Made by a program: the position numbers and the translations under genes
Shown: positions 54,443 through 61,433 of the stretch, one piece after another
Numbering within the stretch: the stretch's first letter is position 1
Layout of the letters: each line of letters opens with the position of its first letter
NCBI RefSeq assembly: GCF_900636535.1
Contig: NZ_LR134289.1
Span: forward strand, 4,481,001 to 4,545,000
DNA length: 64,000 bases
DNA from: Chryseobacterium gleum
Lineage (GTDB): Bacteria; Bacteroidota; Bacteroidia; Flavobacteriales; Weeksellaceae
Reading direction: 5' to 3'
The notes under the pieces: generated by a model
Told to the model about the DNA's origin: nothing
Seen by the model: only the letters and a program-made list of their open reading frames with translations
Databases searched by the model: none

Positions 54443-55063
54443 TTAATTAAGTGCGATATAATTTAATTTTGCAATGTCATGCAAATATGCTAACATAATT
54501 CCATGATCATGTTTAAAGTACTCTTCATAAGCTAAAGCTGTAAATACTGAGCATTTTTCTGAAATAGGATAAAAAGTATTTTTATCACATGTCAATATCA
54601 CATCGACATTAGCAAATTTGCCATTCTGAATAATCATCATATCTTTTGAAATCCACTCTCTCGCCATCATGAAATCACCACTTTTAAAACCCATTTCGGC
54701 AGCGAAATTATTTAGTTTTTTTCTGCTAAGATATTCCCGGAAATCATTATTTAATAAAAAAGCTGAGCCCAAGTCAAAATCAATAAATTCTACATTTTGA
54801 CTATCTAATATTCTAACAATTTTTGCTATTTTTTCTCTATCATCTTCTTTTGACAGCAATTCTGATACTGTAATAGATGTTATGAAAAAACGTCTATCTT
54901 TTGAGTTTCCAGTTTTTGTATTAGATAAATAGTGCATTAGCTTTTTAACGAATAAAAACTGTTCGTCAACAGAACCCTCGTCTACTGCTTTAAATAAAGC
55001 ACATAGAATACTTGTATCAACTAAGATATTTTCCCACTCACTAATTCTCTTTTCGGTAACCAT
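54443..55063 (-). CDS. PIN-domain nuclease-like protein
   Basis: A 206-residue protein with the acidic residues of a PIN domain in order: D16 (ILVDTSILCALF), E68 (SITVSELLSK), D130 (KSGDFMMAREW) and D160 (VILTCDKNTFYP). It is longer than the 130-150 residues of VapC toxins, with an inserted segment around 45-60 and a C-terminal extension. PIN proteins cut RNA, often tRNA, when in toxin-antitoxin systems. The start overlaps the end of the gene at 55041 by 23 bases, so the two are co-translated. An FEN/PIN-like repair nuclease is less likely at this size. Confidence 0.6.
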   Translation of the reverse strand: MVTEKRISEWENILVDTSILCALFKAVDEGSVDEQFLFVKKLMHYLSNTKTGNSKDRRFFITSITVSELLSKEDDREKIAKIVRILDSQNVEFIDFDLGSAFLLNNDFREYLSRKKLNNFAAEMGFKSGDFMMAREWISKDMMIIQNGKFANVDVILTCDKNTFYPISEKCSVFTALAYEEYFKHDHGIMLAYLHDIAKLNYIALN

Positions 55064-55790
55064 AAATAGAATTTAAAAGATCATCCATAGTATTAATACC
55101 CTTTAAGAAGTTAAATTCTTCAGGACCTTCTGCATTTAAATTCTCCAGCAATGTATTTTTACCAATTACCCTGAAGCTGATAATTTCGGCGCTAAATTCC
55201 ATTCCAGTTTTAATCGAAACTTTAGTACGAATTTTAATTGCCAGTTTATCTGTCCGGTAATGTTTTTTTAATTGAAGATCAAGTTCGTTATTAATTTTTA
55301 TTTTTTTTCCATATCCGTCAACAATTATATGTTTTACATCAGAATCAACAGCTTTTCCACCTTGTTCTGATATTATCCCATATATTGTTTTCTGTCTATA
55401 ATAATAATATGGTGTAGAATCTGCATTAATTTTATTTAACTTTGCTATTCTTTCACCCTCACTATACGCATTGATGTAGAACCCTTGTTTAAAAATAACA
55501 TTTAAAACAGTGGCATATTTTTGCTCATAACTATTCAGTTCATGGGTTGAAAATTCTTCAATTTTTTTATGAAGAGATATAAATTGTTCTTTTTGATTAA
55601 TATTTTCTGTGCTGAAATCAAGTGCATAACAATTACCTCGAATAGAACTAAGCGTGCATTTAGCCTTTGTTCCGTCATCAATAGCATTATATAAAGTTTT
55701 CAATAGGTCTGAAACAGTATCAATAGAAATTCCGTCCTCAGCATTTAAACTGTGATTATGATCATCTATTTTTAATGAAAACTTAAACAT
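55041..55790 (-). CDS. Unknown partner of the PIN-domain gene
   Basis: A 249-residue soluble protein, family not recognised. It opens with short strands and a helix (DDHNHSLNAEDGISIDTVSDLLKTLYNAI), then CTLSSIRGNCYALDF. The middle is helical (FISLHKKIEEFSTHELNSYE), and the end holds strands with KIRTKVSIKTGMEFSAEIISF. No helix-turn-helix is obvious, so it is not a VapB-type antitoxin by appearance. It is the first gene of the two-gene unit and overlaps the PIN gene. A palindrome lies 50 bases upstream. Possible roles are antitoxin, sensor or guide partner; none is shown. Confidence 0.55.
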   Translation of the reverse strand: MFKFSLKIDDHNHSLNAEDGISIDTVSDLLKTLYNAIDDGTKAKCTLSSIRGNCYALDFSTENINQKEQFISLHKKIEEFSTHELNSYEQKYATVLNVIFKQGFYINAYSEGERIAKLNKINADSTPYYYYRQKTIYGIISEQGGKAVDSDVKHIIVDGYGKKIKINNELDLQLKKHYRTDKLAIKIRTKVSIKTGMEFSAEIISFRVIGKNTLLENLNAEGPEEFNFLKGINTMDDLLNSIYGYRKEN

Positions 55791-56120
55791 ATTATTATAT
55801 AATAACTATTGCAATATACAAATAAATAATTATCTAAAATTACGGAATCCCGTAAGAAATAGCGTATTCATTAATAATTATTCATGTTCTCGCTCTTTTT
55901 TAAAGCTCCTGTTTTGTCAATTTTTAAAAGGTTTGAAATTACTTAGATGTAGTTATAATAACCTGTCATATATCTACGTTAAATATATATTATATAGTAA
56001 CGATCATAGACTCAATATTGGGGTATCAAAGTCGTTAGTTTTTGCTACTAATTTACGCTCAAATACCTTGTTAGTCGGTGTTGTAATAGTGCTATCAACT
56101 TATACAAAATAACTTTATTT
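55791..56120. other. Intergenic region, 330 bases
   Basis: Carries the promoter region of the PIN operon with the palindrome at 55840. No gene seen in the rest. Confidence 0.5.
55840..55855. promoter_or_regulatory. Palindrome TTACGG-N4-CCGTAA upstream of the PIN operon
   Basis: A perfect 6-bp inverted repeat 50 bases upstream of the start at 55790, next to a weak -7-like CAAATAAA (minus strand) at 55819. The same palindrome stands upstream of the DUF4468 gene. Confidence 0.65.
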
Positions 56121-56651
56121 TTACCAGTTGTTATTTGTTTCGTGTTTTTTGTTCATAGCTTCATTTAATGATGAAATCAATCTTTCAGCAGTTGCATTTG
56201 CTAAATCTTTAACTTCTCTCCATCCTTTATTAGGTTGTTTTGGATGCTCTTTATCTTGTGTTAAAAGGCCATATGAAACTAACCCACCGCCTCCGGGACA
56301 TCTTGTTCCTTCATGGATAAATGAATGGAAGTTGTATTTATATCTTCCATCCTTTACATATATATTTATTTTATAAGATATATATCCTGTTGCACATAAG
56401 GCTCCAAAATAGAAACCTCTAGGCTCATATCTGATAGCTCCATTCCCGGAAATCTCTCCCAAAATTTTATCGTCAATACTCATTACATCCTTTTCACTAT
56501 GAAATGTGTCTGCGTACCAGCTTCTAGCCCTATTGTATAGTTCATCTTTAGTCGTAAGTGAGTCTACTTTTACAACATCTTCGAATTTTAGTTCCTGTGC
56601 ATATATTAAACAATTAATTAAAAATAGTAGTATAGATAGTGACTTTTTCAT
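56121..56651 (-). CDS. DUF4468-like secreted protein
   Basis: A 176-residue exported protein: signal peptide (LSILLFLINCLIYAQ), then LKFEDVVKVDSLTTKDELYNRARSWYADTF, which is the usual opening of DUF4468 proteins with their TBP-like fold. It continues with strands (YISYKINIYVKDGRYKYNF) and a cysteine pair (LCATG, TRCPGGG). Function unknown. Its promoter region carries the same palindrome as the PIN operon. Confidence 0.7.
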   Translation of the reverse strand: MKKSLSILLFLINCLIYAQELKFEDVVKVDSLTTKDELYNRARSWYADTFHSEKDVMSIDDKILGEISGNGAIRYEPRGFYFGALCATGYISYKINIYVKDGRYKYNFHSFIHEGTRCPGGGGLVSYGLLTQDKEHPKQPNKGWREVKDLANATAERLISSLNEAMNKKHETNNNW

Positions 56652-56676
56652 GATTAATTTTTACCACAAAGATATA

Positions 56677-56684
56677 AATTAAAA
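56677..56684 (-). promoter_or_regulatory. -7 element of the DUF4468-like gene
   Basis: TATCTTTG on the minus strand, 25 bases upstream of the start. The palindrome at 56697 sits 12 bases further upstream, where a bound repressor would cover the -33 region. Confidence 0.65.
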
Positions 56685-56696
56685 AGTATTGGAAAA

Positions 56697-56712
56697 TTAC
56701 GGAAACCCGTAA
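56697..56712. promoter_or_regulatory. Palindrome TTACGG-N4-CCGTAA upstream of the DUF4468-like gene
   Basis: Same arms as at 55840, spacer AAAC here and AATC there, 46 bases before the start codon. Confidence 0.65.
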
Positions 56713-56718
56713 TAAAAT

Positions 56719-56732
56719 CCGTATAAATACGG
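56719..56732. promoter_or_regulatory. Second palindrome CCGTAT-AA-ATACGG
   Basis: A perfect inverted repeat 6 bases after the first one, with similar half-sites (CCGTA), so it may bind the same protein. Confidence 0.5.
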
Positions 56733-56843
56733 CATTATAAATTAAAATAATTGTATATATTAGCAGGACTGATAAAGTTTACAAGAACTTATGTAACACT
56801 TTAATTATTAGTATTTTTACATAGAATTTAAAACCTTTATTTT

Positions 56844-57137
56844 ATGAAAACAAAACTAATAATCTTGACTGCAGTTGCAGCTGTTGTACTTTATGCGTGT
56901 TCAGATCGTGATGAAGAAACAAGAAAGGAAGCAATCGAGTCAGTGAAAAAGAGTAACCAAGAAAAAATTAAGTTAAACAAATCTGGAATTCAAAGCCGTG
57001 AAGCGGAACCGCAAGCAATAAGTGACACAATTGTCATTAAAAGTGGTAATGGTTTATTAAGTGATGGTCCAGATACAAATCTAGATCCAATAGATGGAGG
57101 AGATCCAAAAGACGTTCCTATCCCGCCTAGGAGGTAA
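56844..57137 (+). CDS. Small lipoprotein
   Basis: A 97-residue lipoprotein with lipobox YAC, then a charged, probably disordered mature part (DRDEETRKEAIESVKKSNQE) and a proline/aspartate-rich end (LDPIDGGDPKDVPIPPRR). No family name known to me. It overlaps the next gene by 44 bases in another frame, so the two are likely made together. Confidence 0.6.
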   Translation: MKTKLIILTAVAAVVLYACSDRDEETRKEAIESVKKSNQEKIKLNKSGIQSREAEPQAISDTIVIKSGNGLLSDGPDTNLDPIDGGDPKDVPIPPRR

Positions 57138-57591
57138 ACATAGACTAACGTATTTAAAATTAACAGGCTCGATAATAGTGATAATATCGGGCCTTGTTCC
57201 TTTTGCAGATAATCTTATTTCATGGATTTATCCGGAATTTGATAAAATGGTAGATGGTCGAGGGGTTTTACTTAGGTCTGATATATGGATTGAAAGCATA
57301 TATTTATCAATAGTATTATGTAGTATTGGGCGTATAATGAGAGCATATAATTTATGCTATTACTTTCCTATATATGCTGCCTGCTATTCTTTAGCAATGT
57401 ACGAATTGATGAGATATGGATATGAAATAAATCCTGATTGGTCTCATAGGATAGGCTTCTTAATAATGCTAATTCCAGGATTCTATATTATTTTCCGACT
57501 TAATAGATACATAAGAAAATTAAAGTTTAGAGACATTGTAATAGTTGATTCAATCGAGGAGTATACAAACGAAAATTCAAGCCAATATTAA
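57094..57591 (+). CDS. Membrane protein of unknown function
   Basis: A 165-residue protein with four predicted membrane segments (LTGSIIVIISGLVPFADNLI, IYLSIVLCSIGRIM, YYFPIYAACYSLAMYEL, IGFLIMLIPGFYIIFRL) and a charged C-terminal tail. The only good start, ATG 57094, lies within the lipoprotein gene. A strong AGGAGGT stands at 57129, but no standard start codon follows it in this frame. Function unknown; it works perhaps with the lipoprotein. Confidence 0.55.
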   Translation: MEEIQKTFLSRLGGKHRLTYLKLTGSIIVIISGLVPFADNLISWIYPEFDKMVDGRGVLLRSDIWIESIYLSIVLCSIGRIMRAYNLCYYFPIYAACYSLAMYELMRYGYEINPDWSHRIGFLIMLIPGFYIIFRLNRYIRKLKFRDIVIVDSIEEYTNENSSQY

Positions 57592-57593
57592 GT

Positions 57594-57846
57594 ATGATTC
57601 AAAAAAAAAGAAGATACATTAAAACACTTGGAGTCTTTGTATGCTCATAACAGGCATTTATACAAGGATAAAAAGTTAATATCCAAAAAGGAATATTTGT
57701 CGAATAGTGTAAAAATAATAAATAGAATGTCTACTTTAATATGTAAAGAGGAAGATATTTCTTTAATGATTGAAGCTATCAAACATAGCAATGATGTTTC
57801 TAAACTACGAAGCGCAATATTCGCATTAACTATTGTTCCGAATTAA
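57594..57846 (+). pseudogene. Small gene apparently frameshifted in a poly-A run
   Basis: An ATG at 57594 is followed by nine A (57601-57609) and a stop after 19 codons. With eight A the frame would read MIQKKEDTLKHLESLYAHN and on to the stop at 57846 (83 residues). The body from 57628 is otherwise a good helical protein (LISKKEYLSNSVKIINRM, KLRSAIFALTIVPN). Either a one-base slip has silenced it, or it starts at the TTG 57628. Its end overlaps the convergent repressor gene by 17 bases. Confidence 0.5.
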
Positions 57847-58300
57847 GCTCGCTTCTTACTTGGTTTTCTATTGCTTCAGTGTCTAACGTTTCCATATCGA
57901 AATTTTCGAACAATAATTCAAACGCTTTCGTAGATATTGAGCTCAATACTCTCAATCTAAATTTAATAGAGTCTATTTCTTCTGTATATTTTTTAACAAA
58001 ATTATACATCTCATCTATTTTTTCAGAATCACTTAATTCAATATCATTTTCATCTTTATCAAATATAACCTCGTTGGTTATATTCAGATATTCAAGTTCT
58101 GAAAGTAAAATTTTAGCTGGATCGAATCCGTAAAGTTTATGCAGTTCTACCGCTACTTCCTTTCCTACACTTTTTTTTCCAGACATTAGTGCAGAAACAT
58201 ACGGCTGTGTTTTATTTAAATCCTCTATTACATCTTTCTGCGATTTGCCAAGTTTTTTAAATTCTTTAGCTAAATATCTATTAACGATCTCTTTCGACAT
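57830..58300 (-). CDS. XRE-family phage repressor-like protein
   Basis: A 156-residue regulator; the start at 58300 is chosen because the open frame further upstream is hydrophobic and crosses the operators. HTH domain at residues 5-65: LAKEFKKLGKSQKDVIEDLN, QPYVSALMSGKKSVGKEVAVELHKLYGF. The C-terminal half is acidic and helical (DIELSDSEKIDEMYNFVKKY), with no peptidase motif, so it is not a LexA/CI-type self-cleaving repressor. It is divergent from the early operon, with two operator-like repeats between. Confidence 0.8.
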   Translation of the reverse strand: MSKEIVNRYLAKEFKKLGKSQKDVIEDLNKTQPYVSALMSGKKSVGKEVAVELHKLYGFDPAKILLSELEYLNITNEVIFDKDENDIELSDSEKIDEMYNFVKKYTEEIDSIKFRLRVLSSISTKAFELLFENFDMETLDTEAIENQVRSELNSEQ

Positions 58301-58339
58301 AAAAATTTTGTGTTTGAAAATCAAATAGTTACATAAAAT

Positions 58340-58356
58340 ATAACTAAAATGATTAT
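58340..58356. promoter_or_regulatory. Operator-like repeat 1
   Basis: ATAACTAAAATGATTAT, an imperfect inverted repeat (ATAA...TTAT). It matches the site at 58370 at 16 of 17 positions; the two start 30 bases apart, about three helical turns, on the same face of DNA. Confidence 0.65.
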
Positions 58357-58369
58357 AATTTATTGTTTT

Positions 58370-58386
58370 ATAACTAAAATGGTTAT
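58370..58386. promoter_or_regulatory. Operator-like repeat 2
   Basis: ATAACTAAAATGGTTAT with arms ATAAC / GTTAT. It touches the -7 box at 58386, so repressor bound here would block the rightward early promoter. Confidence 0.65.
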
Positions 58387-58393
58387 ATATTTG
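58386..58393 (+). promoter_or_regulatory. -7 element of the rightward early operon
   Basis: TATATTTG fits TAnnTTTG and lies 90 bases before the first early gene. Confidence 0.6.
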
Positions 58394-58482
58394 TCTCAAC
58401 AAAACAACAACACAAAGTTAGTCTTTTTGTTCAATGTGAAAAAACAGGGATAAAACTATTTTTTAATTAAAATAAATAAAGT

Positions 58483-58755
58483 ATGGAAAAATTGAAATAC
58501 GGTCAACCTATTAGTTTAAGACTTTCGAATTATTTGAGAGACTTTACAACTAAGGAAGATGTAGCAAATGTAAGCACTGAAACAGGTGTAAGTATTTCTA
58601 CTCTCAATTACGTAAAAAGAAGAGCGAACAATGTTTCTGAAGGAAATGAGAAAGGGATAATCTGTTTGGCAAAGAAAGCTTTAGAAAATGCAGAAGCAAA
58701 AAGGAAGGAGGCTTTAAGATGTAAAAAGGAACTTAGTTTAATTCTTCAATCATGA
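58483..58755 (+). CDS. Early phage protein, possible helix-turn-helix
   Basis: A 90-residue protein, first gene of the rightward operon. The middle looks like a DNA-binding helix-turn-helix (DVANVSTETGVSISTLNYVK) followed by basic helices rich in A and K. The position opposite the repressor suggests a Cro-like or control role; this is inference. The stop overlaps the next ATG as ATGA. Confidence 0.6.
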   Translation: MEKLKYGQPISLRLSNYLRDFTTKEDVANVSTETGVSISTLNYVKRRANNVSEGNEKGIICLAKKALENAEAKRKEALRCKKELSLILQS

Positions 58756-58928
58756 ACACTGACTACATAATAGCAAAAGAATATCTGAATAGGCTTCCTG
58801 AGGCAGAGAGAGTAAAATTATGCAAAAGAACACTTGAGGGAGTGTCGGAGAAGAAAAAATCAAAAAAGGAACTCGGGAAGTTTTATTCGGATTATTTAGA
58901 TGCTCAATTCGCTAAAGGTAAAATATAA
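58752..58928 (+). CDS. Small phage protein
   Basis: 58 residues, highly charged and helical (AKEYLNRLPEAERVKLCKRT, KKKSKKELGKFYSDYLDAQF). The start overlaps the previous stop (ATGA). No family recognised. Confidence 0.5.
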   Translation: MNTDYIIAKEYLNRLPEAERVKLCKRTLEGVSEKKKSKKELGKFYSDYLDAQFAKGKI

Positions 58929-58989
58929 AATGAGCCACCTGGGCAAAGGTGACTCGGCAAAAACGAAGTAATTAAAAAATTACCACATC

Positions 58990-59382
58990 ATGGAAGCAAA
59001 AGTACAAAAAACAATTTTAGGAAAGAAGATCAGAAGCTTTGATTTTTACAAGCAAACTGATTATAGGACTAACAAAGAAATGATTCATGGGTTTGTGTGG
59101 TTGGAAGATGGAGAAAGGATTCATGTAATAAGAGGGCAGTATCATATTTTGAATAACCTCGGGCAGGTTTCCGGAATAGTTTTAAAATCGAATCCTGGAT
59201 ATAAGCAAATTAAAAGAATGATTGCTCGCTGGTTTCAGACTTACAGAAAAGGCGGTAAATCATTTTTCAGAGAAAGAGTCTCAACGTTGAGGGAAGCGTG
59301 CCAGCAGGCTCAGTACAGTTTGAACATCAAAATGATCGAGAGAGGTCAAATTTCATTTAACCATTATTTTACAGCATCATGA
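58990..59382 (+). CDS. Hypothetical phage protein
   Basis: A 130-residue basic soluble protein (FDFYKQTDYRTNKEMIHGFV, GIVLKSNPGYKQIKRMIARW). No domain recognised. Its end overlaps the next tiny ORF by ATGA. Confidence 0.6.
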   Translation: MEAKVQKTILGKKIRSFDFYKQTDYRTNKEMIHGFVWLEDGERIHVIRGQYHILNNLGQVSGIVLKSNPGYKQIKRMIARWFQTYRKGGKSFFRERVSTLREACQQAQYSLNIKMIERGQISFNHYFTAS

Positions 59383-59459
59383 GAACCTTACTATTAACAA
59401 TGCGTTGGTTCGGCCAACAGTACAATTACTTCGTAGAATACTTAATAAAATATCACTAA
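59379..59459 (+). CDS. Tiny ORF, 26 residues
   Basis: MRTLLLTMRWFGQQYNYFVE and six more residues. Kept because it overlaps the previous stop as ATGA and fills the gap in a tightly coupled operon. It could simply be leader sequence. Confidence 0.3.
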   Translation: MRTLLLTMRWFGQQYNYFVEYLIKYH

Positions 59460-59464
59460 AAATC

Positions 59465-59731
59465 ATGAATCTACCAATTAACTTACATGACTGGACTAGA
59501 AGTTTAGATTTTAAAATAACCAGAGTGCCAGGAGGATATATATACTGTAGAGAAGAAGGTAAAGTAAATATCGCAAATCCGGTATTTGTCCCTTTGAATG
59601 CCGAAAGTAAAGCTGATAAAATGCTTGAAATGCTTAAGAAAGTTGTAGAACAGCAACACTTATTAGGATGTATTACATCTGAAACTCAAAAAGAAATTAT
59701 TCAGTTAATCAAAGAAGCTACAGAGATATGA
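59465..59731 (+). CDS. Hypothetical phage protein
   Basis: 88 residues from ATG 59465; the longer frame from 59405 overlaps the tiny ORF and begins with GTG. The core reads TRVPGGYIYCREEGKVNIAN and PVFVPLNAESKADKML, like a small beta-sheet followed by a helix. Family not recognised. ATGA overlap with the next gene. Confidence 0.6.
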   Translation: MNLPINLHDWTRSLDFKITRVPGGYIYCREEGKVNIANPVFVPLNAESKADKMLEMLKKVVEQQHLLGCITSETQKEIIQLIKEATEI

Positions 59732-59913
59732 ACCTAACAGACTACCTTCAAAAGCCAATTGCCGAAAGAAAACAAATTGTAACTGAACCGGTAGGGATTA
59801 AAGATCAGTTTTGGCTTGAGAGACTTAAGATAGCTTTTAAATTATCTAATCCATTTGCGGTAATGTTCGATCAAAGTTTAATAAACGAATACTGGGCACT
59901 TAAAAAAGCATAA
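59728..59913 (+). CDS. Small phage protein
   Basis: 61 residues, helical (YLQKPIAERKQIVTEPVGIK, FWLERLKIAFKLSNPFAVMF). ATGA overlap with the previous gene and a 2-base gap to the next. Function unknown. Confidence 0.5.
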   Translation: MNLTDYLQKPIAERKQIVTEPVGIKDQFWLERLKIAFKLSNPFAVMFDQSLINEYWALKKA

Positions 59914-59915
59914 TC

Positions 59916-60209
59916 ATGAAATCTAAAAAAGTAACTAGATACTATTCTGATTGCGGTAGGGGATTTTGGAAAAAACAAAAGGCTTTAAATCATGAGCAAA
60001 ATTGTACTTGCTGGAAGAATCCAAAATTTAGATCATGTCTGTCTTGCATCCACAAATGTATTTTAATTGACCACAATGATATGGAAGAGCCTTATCGTCA
60101 AACATGGCAAACTAATCTATGCAAGTTTTCTGATTCAGGAATTCCCGTGCATCCGGATTTTGACTTTATAAGAAAAAATTGTAAACATTATTTACCTAAA
60201 ACATCATGA
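59916..60209 (+). CDS. Cysteine-rich phage protein
   Basis: 97 residues with eight cysteines and several histidines (YYSDCGRGFWKKQKALNHEQ, NCTCW, RSCLSCIHKC, NLCKF, KNCKHYLP), compatible with one or two zinc sites. No named family. ATGA overlap with the following gene. Confidence 0.6.
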   Translation: MKSKKVTRYYSDCGRGFWKKQKALNHEQNCTCWKNPKFRSCLSCIHKCILIDHNDMEEPYRQTWQTNLCKFSDSGIPVHPDFDFIRKNCKHYLPKTS

Positions 60210-60352
60210 CACATTCAGCAATTATTAAAATAGAAAATCATTCCGGCATCTGGTATGTGAATCACAAAAGACTAGGGCACGATAAACTTTCAGACCTTGA
60301 AATATCAGCCTTAAACGAGTTCATCAAAGAGTTTAAACAATCAAATCAATAA
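60206..60352 (+). CDS. Small phage protein
   Basis: 48 residues (IIKIENHSGIWYVNHKRLGH, DKLSDLEISALNEFIKEF), strand-helix pattern. ATGA-coupled to the previous gene and 2 bases before the pentapeptide gene. Confidence 0.55.
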   Translation: MTHSAIIKIENHSGIWYVNHKRLGHDKLSDLEISALNEFIKEFKQSNQ

Positions 60353-60354
60353 TC

Positions 60355-61149
60355 ATGAAAATAAAAATCCAAATCAAATCAGTGTTAGGAAAATTACTCT
60401 TTGAACTAGAAAAAGAAGATAATACCATAAAAGAAACATTACAACAGGCTGTTAAAGACGGAGCAAACCTTGACGGAGCAAACCTTGTCAGAGCAAACCT
60501 TGTCAGAGCAAACCTTGACGGAGCAAACCTTGTCAGAGCAAACCTTTACGGAGCAAACCTTGACGGAGCAAACCTTGACGGAGCAAACCTTGACGGAGCA
60601 AACCTTTACGGAGCAAACCTTGTCAGAGCAAACCTTGACGGAGCAAACCTTGACGGAGCAAACCTTGTCAGAGCAAACCTTGACGGAGCAAACCTTTTCA
60701 GAGCAAACCTTGACGGAGCAAACCTTGACGGAGCAAACCTTTACGGAGCAAACCTTGACGGAGCAAACCTTGACGGAGCAAACCTTGACGGAGCAAACCT
60801 TGACGGAGCAAACCTTTACGGAGCAAACCTTGTCAGAACAAACCTTGACGGAGCAAACCTTTTCAGAGCAAACCTTGACGGAGCAAACCTTTTCAGAGCA
60901 AACCTTTACGGAGCAAACCTTTACGGAGCAAAAGAGTTAGATAAAGCCTACTTGCCAATTTACATGAAGTGGGGAATAGCAATAAAAGGAGATTTACTTC
61001 GAATTGGTTGTAAAGAAAAAACATTTGAAGAATGGGAAAAGTGGTTTTCCGGAACAGAAGAGTATAGTACAGAAAGGAATACTGAAGATTTTAAGCGTAT
61101 TCAAGCTTCTTTCTTAGCATATAAAGCATATTACGAATTCATGAAATAG
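60355..61149 (+). CDS. Pentapeptide-repeat protein
   Basis: A 264-residue protein: 34-residue N-terminal cap, then 31 full pentapeptide units A-N-L-x-x with almost no variation (x-x = DG, YG, VR or FR), then a 75-residue C-terminal domain (LPIYMKWGIAIKGDLLRIGC, FEEWEKWF, FKRIQASFLAYKAYYEFM). Pentapeptide repeats fold as a right-handed quadrilateral beta-helix; some (Qnr, MfpA) mimic DNA and bind gyrase. The C-terminal domain is the kind found on many phage-borne members; its role is unknown. It lies in the early operon before recT. Confidence 0.85.
   Translation: MKIKIQIKSVLGKLLFELEKEDNTIKETLQQAVKDGANLDGANLVRANLVRANLDGANLVRANLYGANLDGANLDGANLDGANLYGANLVRANLDGANLDGANLVRANLDGANLFRANLDGANLDGANLYGANLDGANLDGANLDGANLDGANLYGANLVRTNLDGANLFRANLDGANLFRANLYGANLYGAKELDKAYLPIYMKWGIAIKGDLLRIGCKEKTFEEWEKWFSGTEEYSTERNTEDFKRIQASFLAYKAYYEFMK
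60457..60936 (+). repeat. 15-base tandem repeat, about 32 units
   Basis: The unit is GCAAACCTT plus six variable bases. Only four variants occur at the variable part: GACGGA, TACGGA, GTCAGA and TTCAGA. The single departure in the constant part is one ACA for GCA near 60838. The uniform DNA suggests recent expansion. Confidence 0.9.
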
Positions 61150-61155
61150 AAGATT

Positions 61156-61431
61156 ATGGAGCCAATTGACTACAGCCGGGGGAGGAACAACGCAAATTCC
61201 AAACTGGCATTCCAACAAGTAAAGGAGACTATTCCAAAGATGTGGGAGAAAGTATTAAATGAAGTAGACGGGAAAAGATCAACAATAGAGATCGCGACTA
61301 TACTGAGAGTTCCGATACACACAATTTCCGGACGCTTCTCAGAGCTAAAAGCAAAACATAAAATCTATCAAACCTCATCAAAAAAGATCGGCAGTAAGTC
61401 TTACGCGGTCTATTCAAAAACAATTAATTAA
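61156..61431 (+). CDS. Winged-helix-like phage protein
   Basis: 91 residues. The middle reads as a helix-turn-helix (TIEIATILRVPIHTISGRFS) with a following wing-like stretch (HKIYQTSSKKIGSKSYAVY), common in small phage proteins upstream of recombination genes. DNA binding is inference. Confidence 0.6.
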   Translation: MEPIDYSRGRNNANSKLAFQQVKETIPKMWEKVLNEVDGKRSTIEIATILRVPIHTISGRFSELKAKHKIYQTSSKKIGSKSYAVYSKTIN

Positions 61432-61433
61432 TC

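Noticed and set aside
60457..60936. Regular repeats that might suggest a CRISPR array
   Set aside because: Units are 15 bases with no spacers and are in frame as pentapeptides; no cas genes are near.
60470..60940. Second long ORF (156 codons, repeats of TEQTL/SEQTL) in another frame of the pentapeptide region
   Set aside because: A 15-base repeat keeps any stop-free frame open; it has no ribosome site of its own and no sensible protein outside the repeats.
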